From DASUZB01 sp036377075 (GTDB taxonomy: Bacteria; Actinomycetota; CALGFH01): 18,150 nt of DNA. The notes under the pieces are model-generated. The model saw nothing but the letters and a program-made list of their open reading frames with translations. It had not been told where the DNA came from and searched no databases. The stretch covers positions 1-18,150 of the forward strand of contig DASUZB010000327.1 in NCBI GenBank assembly GCA_036377075.1. Reading direction: 5' to 3'. A program made the position numbers and the translations under genes. Of the stretch, positions 1-7,282 are shown piece after piece (positions within the stretch are counted from its first letter, which is position 1; the number at the start of each line of letters is the position of its first letter).

Positions 1-231
1 GGCTACTTCGCCCTTGGCGGCGCCGCCGAGGCCGGCCGCGACTACGTGCGCGACTACTACGCCTTCACCGGCCCGTTCGCCGAGCGCATCGCCGAGGGCG
101 TGCTCGCCACCCCGCGCGCGGTCACCGAGCTGGTGCGCGGCTACGCCGACGCCGGCTGCGACGAGCTGTTGCTGTTCCCCGCGGTCGCCGCCGCCGACCA
201 GCTCGACCGCCTGGCCGACGCGCTCGGCTGA
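1..231 (+). CDS. LLM-class (luciferase-like, probably F420-dependent) oxidoreductase, C-terminal fragment
   Basis: The reading frame is open from base 1 to a TGA at 229-231, so the gene starts outside the window and only the last 76 residues are visible. They contain a helix-rich stretch followed by GCDELLLFPAVAAADQLDRL. This resembles the usual end of luciferase-like monooxygenase-fold oxidoreductases, in which a 'GCDEL.L.P' strand is followed by a final 'D.L..LA..L' helix. Members of this group in actinomycetes commonly use cofactor F420 or FMN to oxidise or reduce small organic substrates in the cytoplasm. The cofactor-binding part lies outside the window, so F420 rather than FMN is inferred from the family and from the likely actinobacterial host. 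No substrate can be named. The family call rests on a short C-terminus only. Confidence 0.65.
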   Translation, partial: GYFALGGAAEAGRDYVRDYYAFTGPFAERIAEGVLATPRAVTELVRGYADAGCDELLLFPAVAAADQLDRLADALG

Positions 232-399
232 CGTCGAGGTCGACCGGGCAGCGCGAGGTCCAGCTCGAGCCAGTGGGTCAGGTCCCCGACCTCGCCCTGC
301 ACGGCGGCGGCGTCGAGCCTCCCGGCAGGAAGCCACGTCCCTACCGGCCGACAGCGCGGCGTGGTCAAGCACCCACCTGGCGCGTCCGATGCCTGGTAG

Positions 400-642
400 G
401 TGGACGGCCGCGGCAGCCCGCCCAGCTACTTCGTGCTCACCTACGACGCCGGCGAGGAGCGCGTGCTCGCGCTCACCGGCCACGGGCCCGACTTCGTCGG
501 GGCCGTGCTGGCCCTCTCGAGCCAGCTGCAGCGGCACCGGCGCGAGCCGGGCGTGACCGTGCGCCTGCTGCCCGCGGCGTCCCTCCCGGACCTGCTCGAG
601 CGCAACGCCGAGCTGTTCGCCCACCTGGATTTCGGCGGCTGA
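400..642 (+). CDS. small hypothetical protein (80 aa)
   Basis: A GTG at 400 directly follows an in-frame TAG (397-399) and opens an 80-residue frame ending at a TGA at 640-642. The protein reads as a plausible soluble fold. A strand-rich N-terminus (SYFVLTYDAGEERVLALTG) is followed by an amphipathic helix (FVGAVLALSSQLQRHRR) and a Leu-rich C-terminal helix ending LFAHLDFGG. Codon use is GC3-rich like the neighbours. The Shine-Dalgarno signal before 400 is poor, and an in-frame GTG at 430 is an alternative start. I do not recognise the family. It could be a genuine small protein or the 3' remnant of a longer gene whose 5' part was lost. The 168 nt before it hold no convincing gene. Confidence 0.45.
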   Translation: MDGRGSPPSYFVLTYDAGEERVLALTGHGPDFVGAVLALSSQLQRHRREPGVTVRLLPAASLPDLLERNAELFAHLDFGG

Positions 643-672
643 CCCCGGCCCGCCACCGGCGTCGCCACCCCC

Positions 673-681
673 TGCTACACT
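673..681 (+). promoter_or_regulatory. possible extended -10 element upstream of the nurA operon
   Basis: TGCTACACT combines a TG extension with a TANNNT-type -10 hexamer (TACACT at 676-681). It lies in the gap between the small ORF and nurA. No good -35 is visible 17 nt upstream. Transcription would begin near 688, giving a leader of about 70 nt before the nurA ribosome-binding site at 742-750. This is the only reasonable -10 I see for the repair operon. Confidence 0.3.
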
Positions 682-741
682 GCGGCACTGCTTCCCCTCG
701 TCACGCGCATCCGTTACGCTCCCGCGTGAACACCAGTTCGA

Positions 742-750
742 GAGGGGAGG
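742..750 (+). promoter_or_regulatory. ribosome-binding site that decides the nurA start
   Basis: GAGGGGAGG is a strong Shine-Dalgarno match. Exactly 7 nt later, at 758, the nurA frame has CTG. There is no ATG, GTG or TTG in that frame until GTG at 785, which is 34 nt downstream of this signal and lacks one of its own. The signal therefore argues for initiation at CTG 758. Confidence 0.55.
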
Positions 751-757
751 TCGCCCG

Positions 758-1792
758 CTGCTCGTCGAGGACTACGGCGACCGGGTGCGGCACGCCGCCG
801 GCTACCTCGCCAGGCTCCTGGCCGACACCGGCACCCAGGTCGACAACCCCGCCGACGAGCCGGTCACGCTCGGCGACGACCGGTTCGTTGAGCTGCGCCC
901 GGACGCGGCCATCGTGCAGATGGGCAGCGACCCGGCCCCGGGCGTGGCGTTCGCCGCCATCGACGGCGGCTCCGCCTGCCTGGTCAACGGGCGCAGCTTC
1001 TGGGTGGTGGCCTACCGGGCGGGCACCGTCTGGCACCGCGACCGCTGCACCGTCCGCGAGGAGCGCGACCCCCTGATCCTCAAGGCGCTCACCCAGACCG
1101 ACGCGCGCGCCGAGTACGCCCGCGGCCTGGCCGAGGCGGGCGCGGTGCGCGAGCGCGAGCTCGGCGAGCTCGGCGGCGTCGTCGACGTGCTGCGCGAGCT
1201 GGCCGAGTGGCGCCGCGTCGAGCAGGCCGTCGGCGAGGCCAAACCCGGCGACGTGGTGCTGGTCGACGGCAGCCTGCACCCTGGCGTGTTCCTGCCCGCC
1301 TCGCGGGTGGAGCCGATCCACCGGCTCGCCCTCGACCGCGAGGTCGACCTCGTCGGCGTGACCAAGTCGTCGAAGCTGCGCTGGGGCCGCTACGCGCCGC
1401 TGGTGCTGCGCGTGCGGCGCCTCGCCGAGGCCGAGGTCGGCCCGGACGCGCGCTGGTACCTGTGCGTCACCACGAACGGCCCGCAGGAGCAGCGCTCGGA
1501 GGTGTACGTGGCGCGGCTGGCCCGCCGCGGCGCCTACGCCTTCCGGGTCGACGCGGTACGGGGCCGGCGCTCTCCCGCCGAGCTGTTCGCGGTGCTCGCC
1601 GGCCTCTCCGACGACCCCGCCTTCCTCGGCTACCCCTACCCGCTCGCCCGCGTCCACCAGGTGGTCGCGCTCCCCGGGCACCTGCTCGCCGACCTCCGCC
1701 GTGAGCTGCGCGCCGCGTTCGTCCGCGAGGGCCTGCCCGAGGACGACGTCGACCTGGTCATGCGCGACTTCCACCTGACCCTGAACGCCTGA
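758..1792 (+). CDS. nurA: NurA-family nuclease (5'-3' DNA-end processing)
   Basis: NurA nucleases have an RNase H-like fold, use Mn2+ and partner the HerA translocase to resect DNA ends. The family pattern is present: a first metal-ligand strand FAAIDGGS (Asp about residue 69), a second acidic motif VVLVDGSL (Asp about 170), the VGVTKSSKLRWG block, and the C-terminal YPYPLARVHQVV motif with the conserved His (about 300). At 344 aa it has normal length. The CTG start at 758 is chosen because a strong Shine-Dalgarno lies 7 nt upstream and it adds a natural LVEDYGDRV N-terminus; the conventional alternative is GTG at 785 (335 aa). herA starts 17 nt downstream, the classic partner arrangement. 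The NurA call is firm. The non-AUG start is an inference. Confidence 0.88.
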   Translation: MLVEDYGDRVRHAAGYLARLLADTGTQVDNPADEPVTLGDDRFVELRPDAAIVQMGSDPAPGVAFAAIDGGSACLVNGRSFWVVAYRAGTVWHRDRCTVREERDPLILKALTQTDARAEYARGLAEAGAVRERELGELGGVVDVLRELAEWRRVEQAVGEAKPGDVVLVDGSLHPGVFLPASRVEPIHRLALDREVDLVGVTKSSKLRWGRYAPLVLRVRRLAEAEVGPDARWYLCVTTNGPQEQRSEVYVARLARRGAYAFRVDAVRGRRSPAELFAVLAGLSDDPAFLGYPYPLARVHQVVALPGHLLADLRRELRAAFVREGLPEDDVDLVMRDFHLTLNA

Positions 1793-1809
1793 CCACCAAG
1801 GACCCGCCC

Positions 1810-3489
1810 ATGCCACCGGAACTCCCGTCACCCGGAAGGGCAGGAACCACCACCACCCCCGAGGACCTCCCGCTCCTCGCCCGGCCCGACGGCGCCGCCA
1901 GGCGCCCCCCCAACGGCACCCCCGGCTACAAGGGCCGCATCTTCGGCCGCTCGGTGCTCGACGTGCGCTTCCGCGCCTACTACGGCGAGGACCTGTTCCT
2001 CGGCGAGCTGCTCGTCGGGGTCGACCCGGAGCGGCGCCGCCGCTACCTGTTCCGCATCACCGACGTGGCCTACGGCTCGGAGTCCAGCGACGAAGGCTGG
2101 GCGGAGCGCACCGCCGGCGGGCTGATGTCGATGGACGAGGCCGGCGAACGCACCGACCTGCGCGACCTGGAGCGCCGCCTGTACAAGGTGGCCAAGGTGT
2201 CGAGCCTCGGCTACGTCGGCGCCGAGGGCCGCTTCCACAAGCCCAAGAGCCTGCCCGCCCAGTTCGGCGAGGTCGCCGCCCCGGCCCAGGACGACCTGGC
2301 CTTCCTGCGCGCCCAGATGGGCGACGTCGAGATCGGCCGGCTGCGCTCCGGCGAGGACGCCATCGACCTGCCGGTCGGCATCCGCGGCGAGACGCTGCCC
2401 AGCCACGTCGGCGTGTTCGCCACCACCGGCATGGGCAAGTCCAACCTGATGAAGGTGCTCGCCGGCCAGCTCCTGCTCGCCCACGGGCGCTACGCGCTGC
2501 TGCTGTTCGACCCGCACGGCGAGTACCTGCACGGCGGGGGAGCGGGCCGCAAGGGCCTCGCCCACCACCCCTGGGCGGCCGAGCGGCTGCGGGTCTACTC
2601 CCCGAGCGCCAAGGCCGGGCAGGCCAGCCTGCTGCGCCTGTCGCTGGCCGAGCTGAGCGTCGACGACCTGCGCACCGCCTGGAAGTTCTCGGGCCCGCAG
2701 TCGGAGGCGCTGGAGAGCGCCTACGCCCTCCTCGGCGACCAGGGCACCTGGCTCAAGCGCCTGGCCGAGGAGGAGCCCGAGGACCTCAAGGACGCCGAGC
2801 TGGGCCGCCACGCCCTGGCGACCATCCAGGTGCTGTGCCGCCGCGCCCGGCGCATCGTGCGGCTGCCGCTGATGACCGAGGACCCCTCCCAGTCGCTCAC
2901 CGGCAAGGTCCTCGCCGACCTGGCCGACGGCAAGGTGGTGCTGGTCGACACGTCCGGGCTGGAAGCGGTCGAGGAGACCCTGGTCGCCTCGCTGCTCACC
3001 CGCAGCCTGCTGACCGAGCGCGCCGAGGCGTACCGGGCCGACCGGGACCGCTTCGCGCTGCTGCCCCGCACCCTGGTCGCGCTCGAGGAGGCGCAGCGGG
3101 TCCTCACCCGCCTGGACGACGCCGAGTTCAACGTCTTCCCGCGCCTGGCCCGCGAGGGCCGCAAGTTCAACGTCGGCCTGTGCGCCGTCACCCAGCAGCC
3201 CAAGCTGATCGACCCGGAGCTGCTCAGCCAGTTCAACACCTACTTCGTGCTCGGCCTGGCCGACGAGCGCGACCGCTCGATCCTGCGCTCCTCGTCCAAG
3301 CAGGACCTCTCCGACCTGGGCCCCGAGATCCAGACGCTGATGCCGGGCGAGGCGCTGGTGACCAACCCGGAGGCCCCCTTCGCCCTGCCCACCAAGGTCC
3401 ACTACTACGAGGACTGGCTGCACGGCGTGCCCGAGCCGGAGGCCGCCCGCCCGCGCCCGGCCGGTGCCCTGCAAGGCTTCTACGACTGA
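1810..3489 (+). CDS. herA: HerA-type hexameric DNA translocase/helicase
   Basis: This is an FtsK/HerA-superfamily ATPase of 559 aa. Residues 40-195 form a beta-rich N-terminal (HAS-barrel-like) region. Walker A is ATTGMGKSN (about 204-212, Lys210). Walker B is TLVALEEAQ (about 421-429), with tandem acidic residues at 426-427. The sensor strand VGLCAVTQQPKLID (about 455-468) and the C-terminal NTYFVLGLADERDRSILRSS block are typical of HerA. HerA forms a ring that pumps DNA and activates NurA; with Mre11-Rad50 the set produces 3' overhangs for recombination. ATG 1810 has AAGGA at 1798-1802 with a 7-nt spacer, and lies 17 nt after nurA. The first 35 residues are Pro/Gly/Thr-rich and probably disordered. 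The C-terminal 20 residues (PEPEAARPRPAGAL) also look flexible. Confidence 0.93.
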   Translation: MPPELPSPGRAGTTTTPEDLPLLARPDGAARRPPNGTPGYKGRIFGRSVLDVRFRAYYGEDLFLGELLVGVDPERRRRYLFRITDVAYGSESSDEGWAERTAGGLMSMDEAGERTDLRDLERRLYKVAKVSSLGYVGAEGRFHKPKSLPAQFGEVAAPAQDDLAFLRAQMGDVEIGRLRSGEDAIDLPVGIRGETLPSHVGVFATTGMGKSNLMKVLAGQLLLAHGRYALLLFDPHGEYLHGGGAGRKGLAHHPWAAERLRVYSPSAKAGQASLLRLSLAELSVDDLRTAWKFSGPQSEALESAYALLGDQGTWLKRLAEEEPEDLKDAELGRHALATIQVLCRRARRIVRLPLMTEDPSQSLTGKVLADLADGKVVLVDTSGLEAVEETLVASLLTRSLLTERAEAYRADRDRFALLPRTLVALEEAQRVLTRLDDAEFNVFPRLAREGRKFNVGLCAVTQQPKLIDPELLSQFNTYFVLGLADERDRSILRSSSKQDLSDLGPEIQTLMPGEALVTNPEAPFALPTKVHYYEDWLHGVPEPEAARPRPAGALQGFYD

Positions 3490-3504
3490 GGGGACGCAGC
3501 GCCG

Positions 3505-4656
3505 ATGACACGGATCGTCGCGATCGCCGACGCGCACCTCGGCCGCGCCCACCACCACGCGGTGGACGAGCACGGCATCAACCAGCGCGAGGCCGACTTC
3601 GCGGCGTCGTGGCACCGCGCCGTCGACGCCGCCCTCGGCCTCGACCCGGACGCGGTGCTGGTGCTCGGCGACCTGTTCGACGCGCCGCGGCCGACCTACC
3701 GGGCGTTCCGCGAGGGCGCCAAGGGCCTGCGCCGGCTCGCCGAGGCGGGCGTGCCCACCCTGGCGATCTCCGGCAACCACGACACGCCGCGGCTGCGCGA
3801 GTCCGGCTCGCCGTACGCGGTGCTCGCCGACGCCTTCCCCGGCCTGCGCTTCGCCTACCGGGGCGGCTACGAGGCGGTCGACCTGCTGCCGGAGGTGCGC
3901 GTCCACGCGGTGCCGCAGTGCGCCGGCGACGAGGAGCTCAAGGCGGAGATCGCCGTGGCCGCCGAGGCCCGCGTCGCCGACCACCTGAACCTGCTGGTCA
4001 CCCACGCCGCCGTCACGGTGCTGTCGCGCCGCTACACCTACGGCGACGTCAACGAGCTGGAGGTCGACCTCGCCGACCTGGACGCCGGCTTCGACCGCAT
4101 CCTGCTCGGCCACTTCCACAACCACGCCAAGGTGGCCCCGAACGCCTGGTACCCGGGCTCGACCGACACCTTCAGCTTCAAGGACCTGCCCAGCGGCGAC
4201 GAGCCGGACACCAAGGGCGTGCTGGTGCTCGACCCCGCCTCCGGCAAGGTCCGCCACCACCCGGTGCCCGGCGCGCGGCCGCTGCGCAGCTTCCGGCTCG
4301 ACGCCCACGGCCTCGGCGTGCCCGAGATCCACCAGGCCGTCACCGAGCTGGTCCCCCCGGAGGGGGTCGAGGGCGCGGTGGTGCGCCTGTTCGTCGACCA
4401 GGCCAGGCCCGAGGTCCGCCGCCTGCTCGACCGGCGCGTGGTCGGCGAGGCGTTCGCCGGCGCCCTGCACGTCGCCGTCCACGTCGAGGCCGCGGCGCAG
4501 GAGGGCGCCGCCCAGGCGGCCGCCGAGCCGGTCGCCAGCCTCGCCGAGGAGTGGGACCGCTACCTCGCCGGCGTCCCGGTGGAGGGCTACGACCGCGACC
4601 GCCTGGCCGCGATGGGCCGCACCGCCCTCGAACGCGTCGAGGAGGGGGCCCACTAG
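3505..4656 (+). CDS. sbcD: SbcD/Mre11-family DNA double-strand-break nuclease subunit
   Basis: This is a calcineurin-like metallophosphoesterase of 383 aa carrying all Mre11/SbcD motifs: DAHLG (Asp9, His11), LGDLFD (Asp56), SGNHD (Asn91, His92), VTHAA (His167) and LGHFHNH (His203, His205). These ligate two Mn2+ ions for exonuclease and endonuclease activity. A capping domain follows at about 220-330, and a C-terminal helical part (about 335-383) likely contacts the coiled-coil base of SbcC. ATG 3505 lies 15 nt after herA, with GAGGGGA at 3488-3494 overlapping the herA stop. The TAG stop is immediately followed by the ATG of sbcC, so the two subunits are probably translated in a coupled, stoichiometric way. 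Operon membership with HerA/NurA favours an Mre11-like recombination role over a hairpin-cleaving role alone. Confidence 0.93.
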   Translation: MTRIVAIADAHLGRAHHHAVDEHGINQREADFAASWHRAVDAALGLDPDAVLVLGDLFDAPRPTYRAFREGAKGLRRLAEAGVPTLAISGNHDTPRLRESGSPYAVLADAFPGLRFAYRGGYEAVDLLPEVRVHAVPQCAGDEELKAEIAVAAEARVADHLNLLVTHAAVTVLSRRYTYGDVNELEVDLADLDAGFDRILLGHFHNHAKVAPNAWYPGSTDTFSFKDLPSGDEPDTKGVLVLDPASGKVRHHPVPGARPLRSFRLDAHGLGVPEIHQAVTELVPPEGVEGAVVRLFVDQARPEVRRLLDRRVVGEAFAGALHVAVHVEAAAQEGAAQAAAEPVASLAEEWDRYLAGVPVEGYDRDRLAAMGRTALERVEEGAH

Positions 4657-7044
4657 ATGCACCTCCGCTCGCTCAGCCTGCGCAACTACCGCGTCTACCG
4701 GGAGCTCGACCTGGAGTTCCCCGACGGCCTGGTCGGCATCTACGGACCGAACGGGGCTGGGAAAAGTACGTTGATCGAATCTGTCCGATATGCCCTCTAT
4801 GGTGATTCCCGGACCGACAAGGGGGAGCTGCGCTCCGCCGGGGTGCGCGAGGACCTCCGCGTCGAGCTGGTCTTCGAGCACGAGGGCAACACCTACGACG
4901 TGCGCCGCCGCCTCAAGGGCCTCAACCTCACCCCGGAGGTCGAGGTCTACCGCAACGACCAGCTCGCCGTGCAGTCGGTGCGCGAGGCCAACGCGTTCCT
5001 CGGCCGGGTGCTCGGCATGGACCAGCGCGCCTTCCTCGCCTCGGTCTGCGCCCAGCAGAAGGAGCTGACCGCCTTCGCCGGCATGGTGCCGTCGGAGCGC
5101 CGCCGGCTGGTGCTCGACCTGCTCGGCGTCAGCCCGGTGGAGCGCGCCCTCGCCAAGGTCCGGGAGGAGGCCCGCGGCGCCCGCGACCGCGCCATGGGTT
5201 CACGAGCCCAGCTGCCCGACCTGGAGGCCGCCGAGGCGGCGGCGGCCGCCGCCGCCGCCGAGCTGGCCGAAGCCGAGGCCGCCGGGCAGGCCGCCGCCGC
5301 GGCCGAGCGGGCCGCCCGCGCCGCCCAGGACGAGGCCGAGGCCGCCCTCGCCGAGGCGGAGAAGGCCGCCGCCGCGTACGCCGAGCTGCGCAACCGGGCG
5401 GGCCTGGCGCGGGCGGCGGCCGAGGCCGCCCTCGCCGAGGCCGAGCGCCACGAGGCCCGCGCGGGCGCCGCCGCGGCGCTCGACCCCGAGATCGAGGCGG
5501 CCGAGGGCGAGGCCGAGGAGCTGGCCGGCGCCGCCACGCGGCTGCAGGAGCTGGAACGGGCGCGCGAGGCGCACGCCGAGCGCCAGGCCCTCACCCGTGC
5601 CCTCGACGACGCCGCCAAGCGGGAGCGCACCGCCGGCGACGCCCTCGCCCGCGCCAGGCGGGACGCGGCCGCGACCGCCGAACTGGTCACCGTGCGGGAG
5701 GCGGCCGAGGCCGACCTCGAGCGGCTGGACACGGAGCTGGAGGCCGCCCGCGAGCAGCACAACGCGCTCGGCCGCGAGCTGGGCGGCGCGGCCGCCCGCC
5801 TGGAGGCGGCCGGCGCGGCGGCCGAAGCCTGCGCCGGCCTCGACCCCGGCGCGCCGTGCCCGACCTGCGGCCAGCCGCTCGGGGACCGCTACGCCGAGGT
5901 GCGCCGCCACCGCGACGAGGAGCTCGACGCCGCCCACCGCGCCCACGCCAAGGCGGTCGCCGTCCTCGACGAGGCCAAGGCGGCCGGCATGGCGATGGCC
6001 GCCCGTCGCCTCGACCTGCTCACGTCGTTGAAGGGCGCGCGTGAGGCCGAGCGCCGCGCCGAGCGGGCCGCCGCCCAGGTCGAGGCGGCCGAGGCCGCGC
6101 TCGCCGCGATCGGCGAGGAGCTGGCCGAGCGCCGGGTCGCGCTCGACGCGGTCGCCGACCCCGGCTTCGACCCGGGCGCGTACCAGCGCGCCAAGGACGC
6201 CGTCGCCAGGCACGACGAGCTGGCCAGGCAGCTCGCCGGCCTGCGCGCCCGGCGAGACCAGGCCGAGCAGGACCGGCTCGCCGCCAAGGAGGCGCTCGCC
6301 CGCGCCGACGAGGCCGAGCAGCAGGCCGCCGCGCTGGACGAGCAGGCCGCCGGCCAGGCGGCGGCCGAGCAGGCCCTGGCCGCCGCCCGCCAGCGGTGCC
6401 AGGCCGCGGTGGAGGCCGCCACCCTCGCCCACGGCGCCAGCCAGCAGGCCGGCGCGGTCCTGGCCGCCGCCCGCCGCCGCGACGCCGACCTCGGCGCCGC
6501 CGTGGCCACCGCGAGGGAGCGGCACGAGCAGGTCGCCGCGCTCGAGGAGGAGGCCGGCTACCTCGCCCGCCTCGCCGACCTGCTGGCCGCCTTCCGCCTG
6601 CACCTGGTCAGCCGGCTCGGCCGGCGGCTCTCCGCCGAGGCGGCGACGCTGTTCGGCGAGCTGACCGACCACGAGTACCAGGACCTGGTGGTCGACCCGG
6701 AGGACTACGCCATCCGCATCGCCGACGACGGCACCGAGTACGAGCTGAGCCGCTTCTCCGGCTCCGAGAGCGACCTGGCCAGCCTCTCCCTGCGGGTCGC
6801 GGTCAGCCTGGTGATCGCCGAGGGCGCGGGCGAGCTGGGGCTGCTGGTCCTCGACGAGGTGCTCGGCGCGCTGGACCGGGAGCGCCGCGAGCGCATGCTC
6901 GCCGCCCTCACCGCCCTGTCGGGGCGTTTCCGCCAGGTCCTGCTGGTCACCCACAACGACGAGGTCAAGGACCTGCTGCCGGCCGCGATCGAGGTGCGCA
7001 AGGGCCAGCACCGCAGCGCCACCGCCGCGGTGCTGGCCTCCTGA
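4657..7044 (+). CDS. sbcC: SbcC/Rad50-family SMC-like ATPase
   Basis: The protein is 795 aa with the Rad50 layout. An N-terminal ATPase half has Walker A GPNGAGKST (30-38). Two long Ala/Glu/Arg-rich coiled-coil arms (about 180-390 and 415-650) flank a zinc hook Cys-Pro-Thr-Cys at 401-404. The C-terminal ATPase half has signature FSGSE (700-704), Walker B LLVLDE (729-734, Glu734) and the switch His in VTHNDE (His766). With SbcD it forms a clamp that tethers and processes DNA ends. ATG 4657 directly abuts the sbcD stop, with GAGGAGGGGG at 4639-4648 as its ribosome-binding site. It is shorter than most bacterial SbcC proteins (about 1000 aa), mainly in the coils, and closer to archaeal Rad50. 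Two oddities: the signature is SGSE rather than SGGE, and codons 30-51 around Walker A are far less GC-rich than the rest of the gene. Confidence 0.93.
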   Translation: MHLRSLSLRNYRVYRELDLEFPDGLVGIYGPNGAGKSTLIESVRYALYGDSRTDKGELRSAGVREDLRVELVFEHEGNTYDVRRRLKGLNLTPEVEVYRNDQLAVQSVREANAFLGRVLGMDQRAFLASVCAQQKELTAFAGMVPSERRRLVLDLLGVSPVERALAKVREEARGARDRAMGSRAQLPDLEAAEAAAAAAAAELAEAEAAGQAAAAAERAARAAQDEAEAALAEAEKAAAAYAELRNRAGLARAAAEAALAEAERHEARAGAAAALDPEIEAAEGEAEELAGAATRLQELERAREAHAERQALTRALDDAAKRERTAGDALARARRDAAATAELVTVREAAEADLERLDTELEAAREQHNALGRELGGAAARLEAAGAAAEACAGLDPGAPCPTCGQPLGDRYAEVRRHRDEELDAAHRAHAKAVAVLDEAKAAGMAMAARRLDLLTSLKGAREAERRAERAAAQVEAAEAALAAIGEELAERRVALDAVADPGFDPGAYQRAKDAVARHDELARQLAGLRARRDQAEQDRLAAKEALARADEAEQQAAALDEQAAGQAAAEQALAAARQRCQAAVEAATLAHGASQQAGAVLAAARRRDADLGAAVATARERHEQVAALEEEAGYLARLADLLAAFRLHLVSRLGRRLSAEAATLFGELTDHEYQDLVVDPEDYAIRIADDGTEYELSRFSGSESDLASLSLRVAVSLVIAEGAGELGLLVLDEVLGALDRERRERMLAALTALSGRFRQVLLVTHNDEVKDLLPAAIEVRKGQHRSATAAVLAS

Positions 7045-7048
7045 ACAT

Positions 7049-7076
7049 CACCACCATTGACGTTGCTGTGGTGGTG
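7049..7076 (+). terminator. hairpin after sbcC, candidate terminator
   Basis: CACCACCA (7049-7056) and TGGTGGTG (7069-7076) form a perfect 8-bp stem with a 12-nt loop, 4 nt after the sbcC stop. There is no U tract, which is common for actinobacterial terminators. It would close the nurA-herA-sbcD-sbcC transcript. The loop and right arm overlap the promoter-like -35 at 7057-7062, so it might instead be a regulator site for the next transcript. Confidence 0.45.
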
Positions 7077-7086
7077 CGCCCATACT
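7057..7086 (+). promoter_or_regulatory. sigma-A-type promoter for the DUF4193-lnt operon
   Basis: TTGACG (7057-7062, five of six consensus bases) and CATACT (7081-7086, four of six) are separated by 18 nt. This is the best -35/-10 pair in the window. Transcription would start near 7093, leaving a leader of about 190 nt before the GTG at 7283. Confidence 0.55.
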
Positions 7087-7092
7087 GCGCCG

Positions 7093-7282
7093 CACGCTGG
7101 GGCGATGTGAGGAAATGGGAAGATCGTGCGGTGTCGTACCGAGCGGGAACAACAGCCGGTACTCGACTGGTTACCCCGTAGACCGCATCGGCAGTAGCCG
7201 CCTGCCCATGCGGTGAGGATGTGGTACATGGACCGGCGCGGCGAGCGGTAGGCCGCCATCCAGTGTGGGGAAAGGGACCGAC
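7093..7282 (+). promoter_or_regulatory. structured 5' leader of the DUF4193-lnt operon
   Basis: Downstream of the promoter, about 190 nt carry no convincing gene but can fold. One hairpin pairs GTACCG (7136-7141) with CGGTAC (7157-7162). A second, stronger one (7182-7214) has a 7-bp stem ACCGCAT/ATGCGGT, one C-C mismatch, a 5-bp stem GGCAG/CTGCC and a 7-nt loop. The ribosome-binding site AAAGGGA lies at 7271-7277. I do not recognise a known riboswitch class, and the loops lack the C-runs of 6C RNA. Base composition here is lower in GC than in the genes. A cis-regulatory leader is the simplest reading; a small RNA is possible. Confidence 0.35.

Noticed and set aside
4351..4368. C-run/G-run pair inside sbcD that could form a hairpin
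   Set aside because: It is explained by Pro-Pro-Glu-Gly codons in a GC-rich gene, with no conserved symmetry beyond the runs.
1828..4881. 1017-residue open frame on the minus strand opposite herA and sbcD
   Set aside because: It mirrors the codons of clearly real genes. Its composition (runs of Val, Ala, Gly, Gln, His) shows no domain, and high GC3 removes stops on the opposite strand.
5200..7011. 603-residue minus-strand frame opposite sbcC
   Set aside because: It is an antisense shadow of the Ala/Glu-rich coiled coil, low-complexity Gly/Leu/Gln-rich with no motif.
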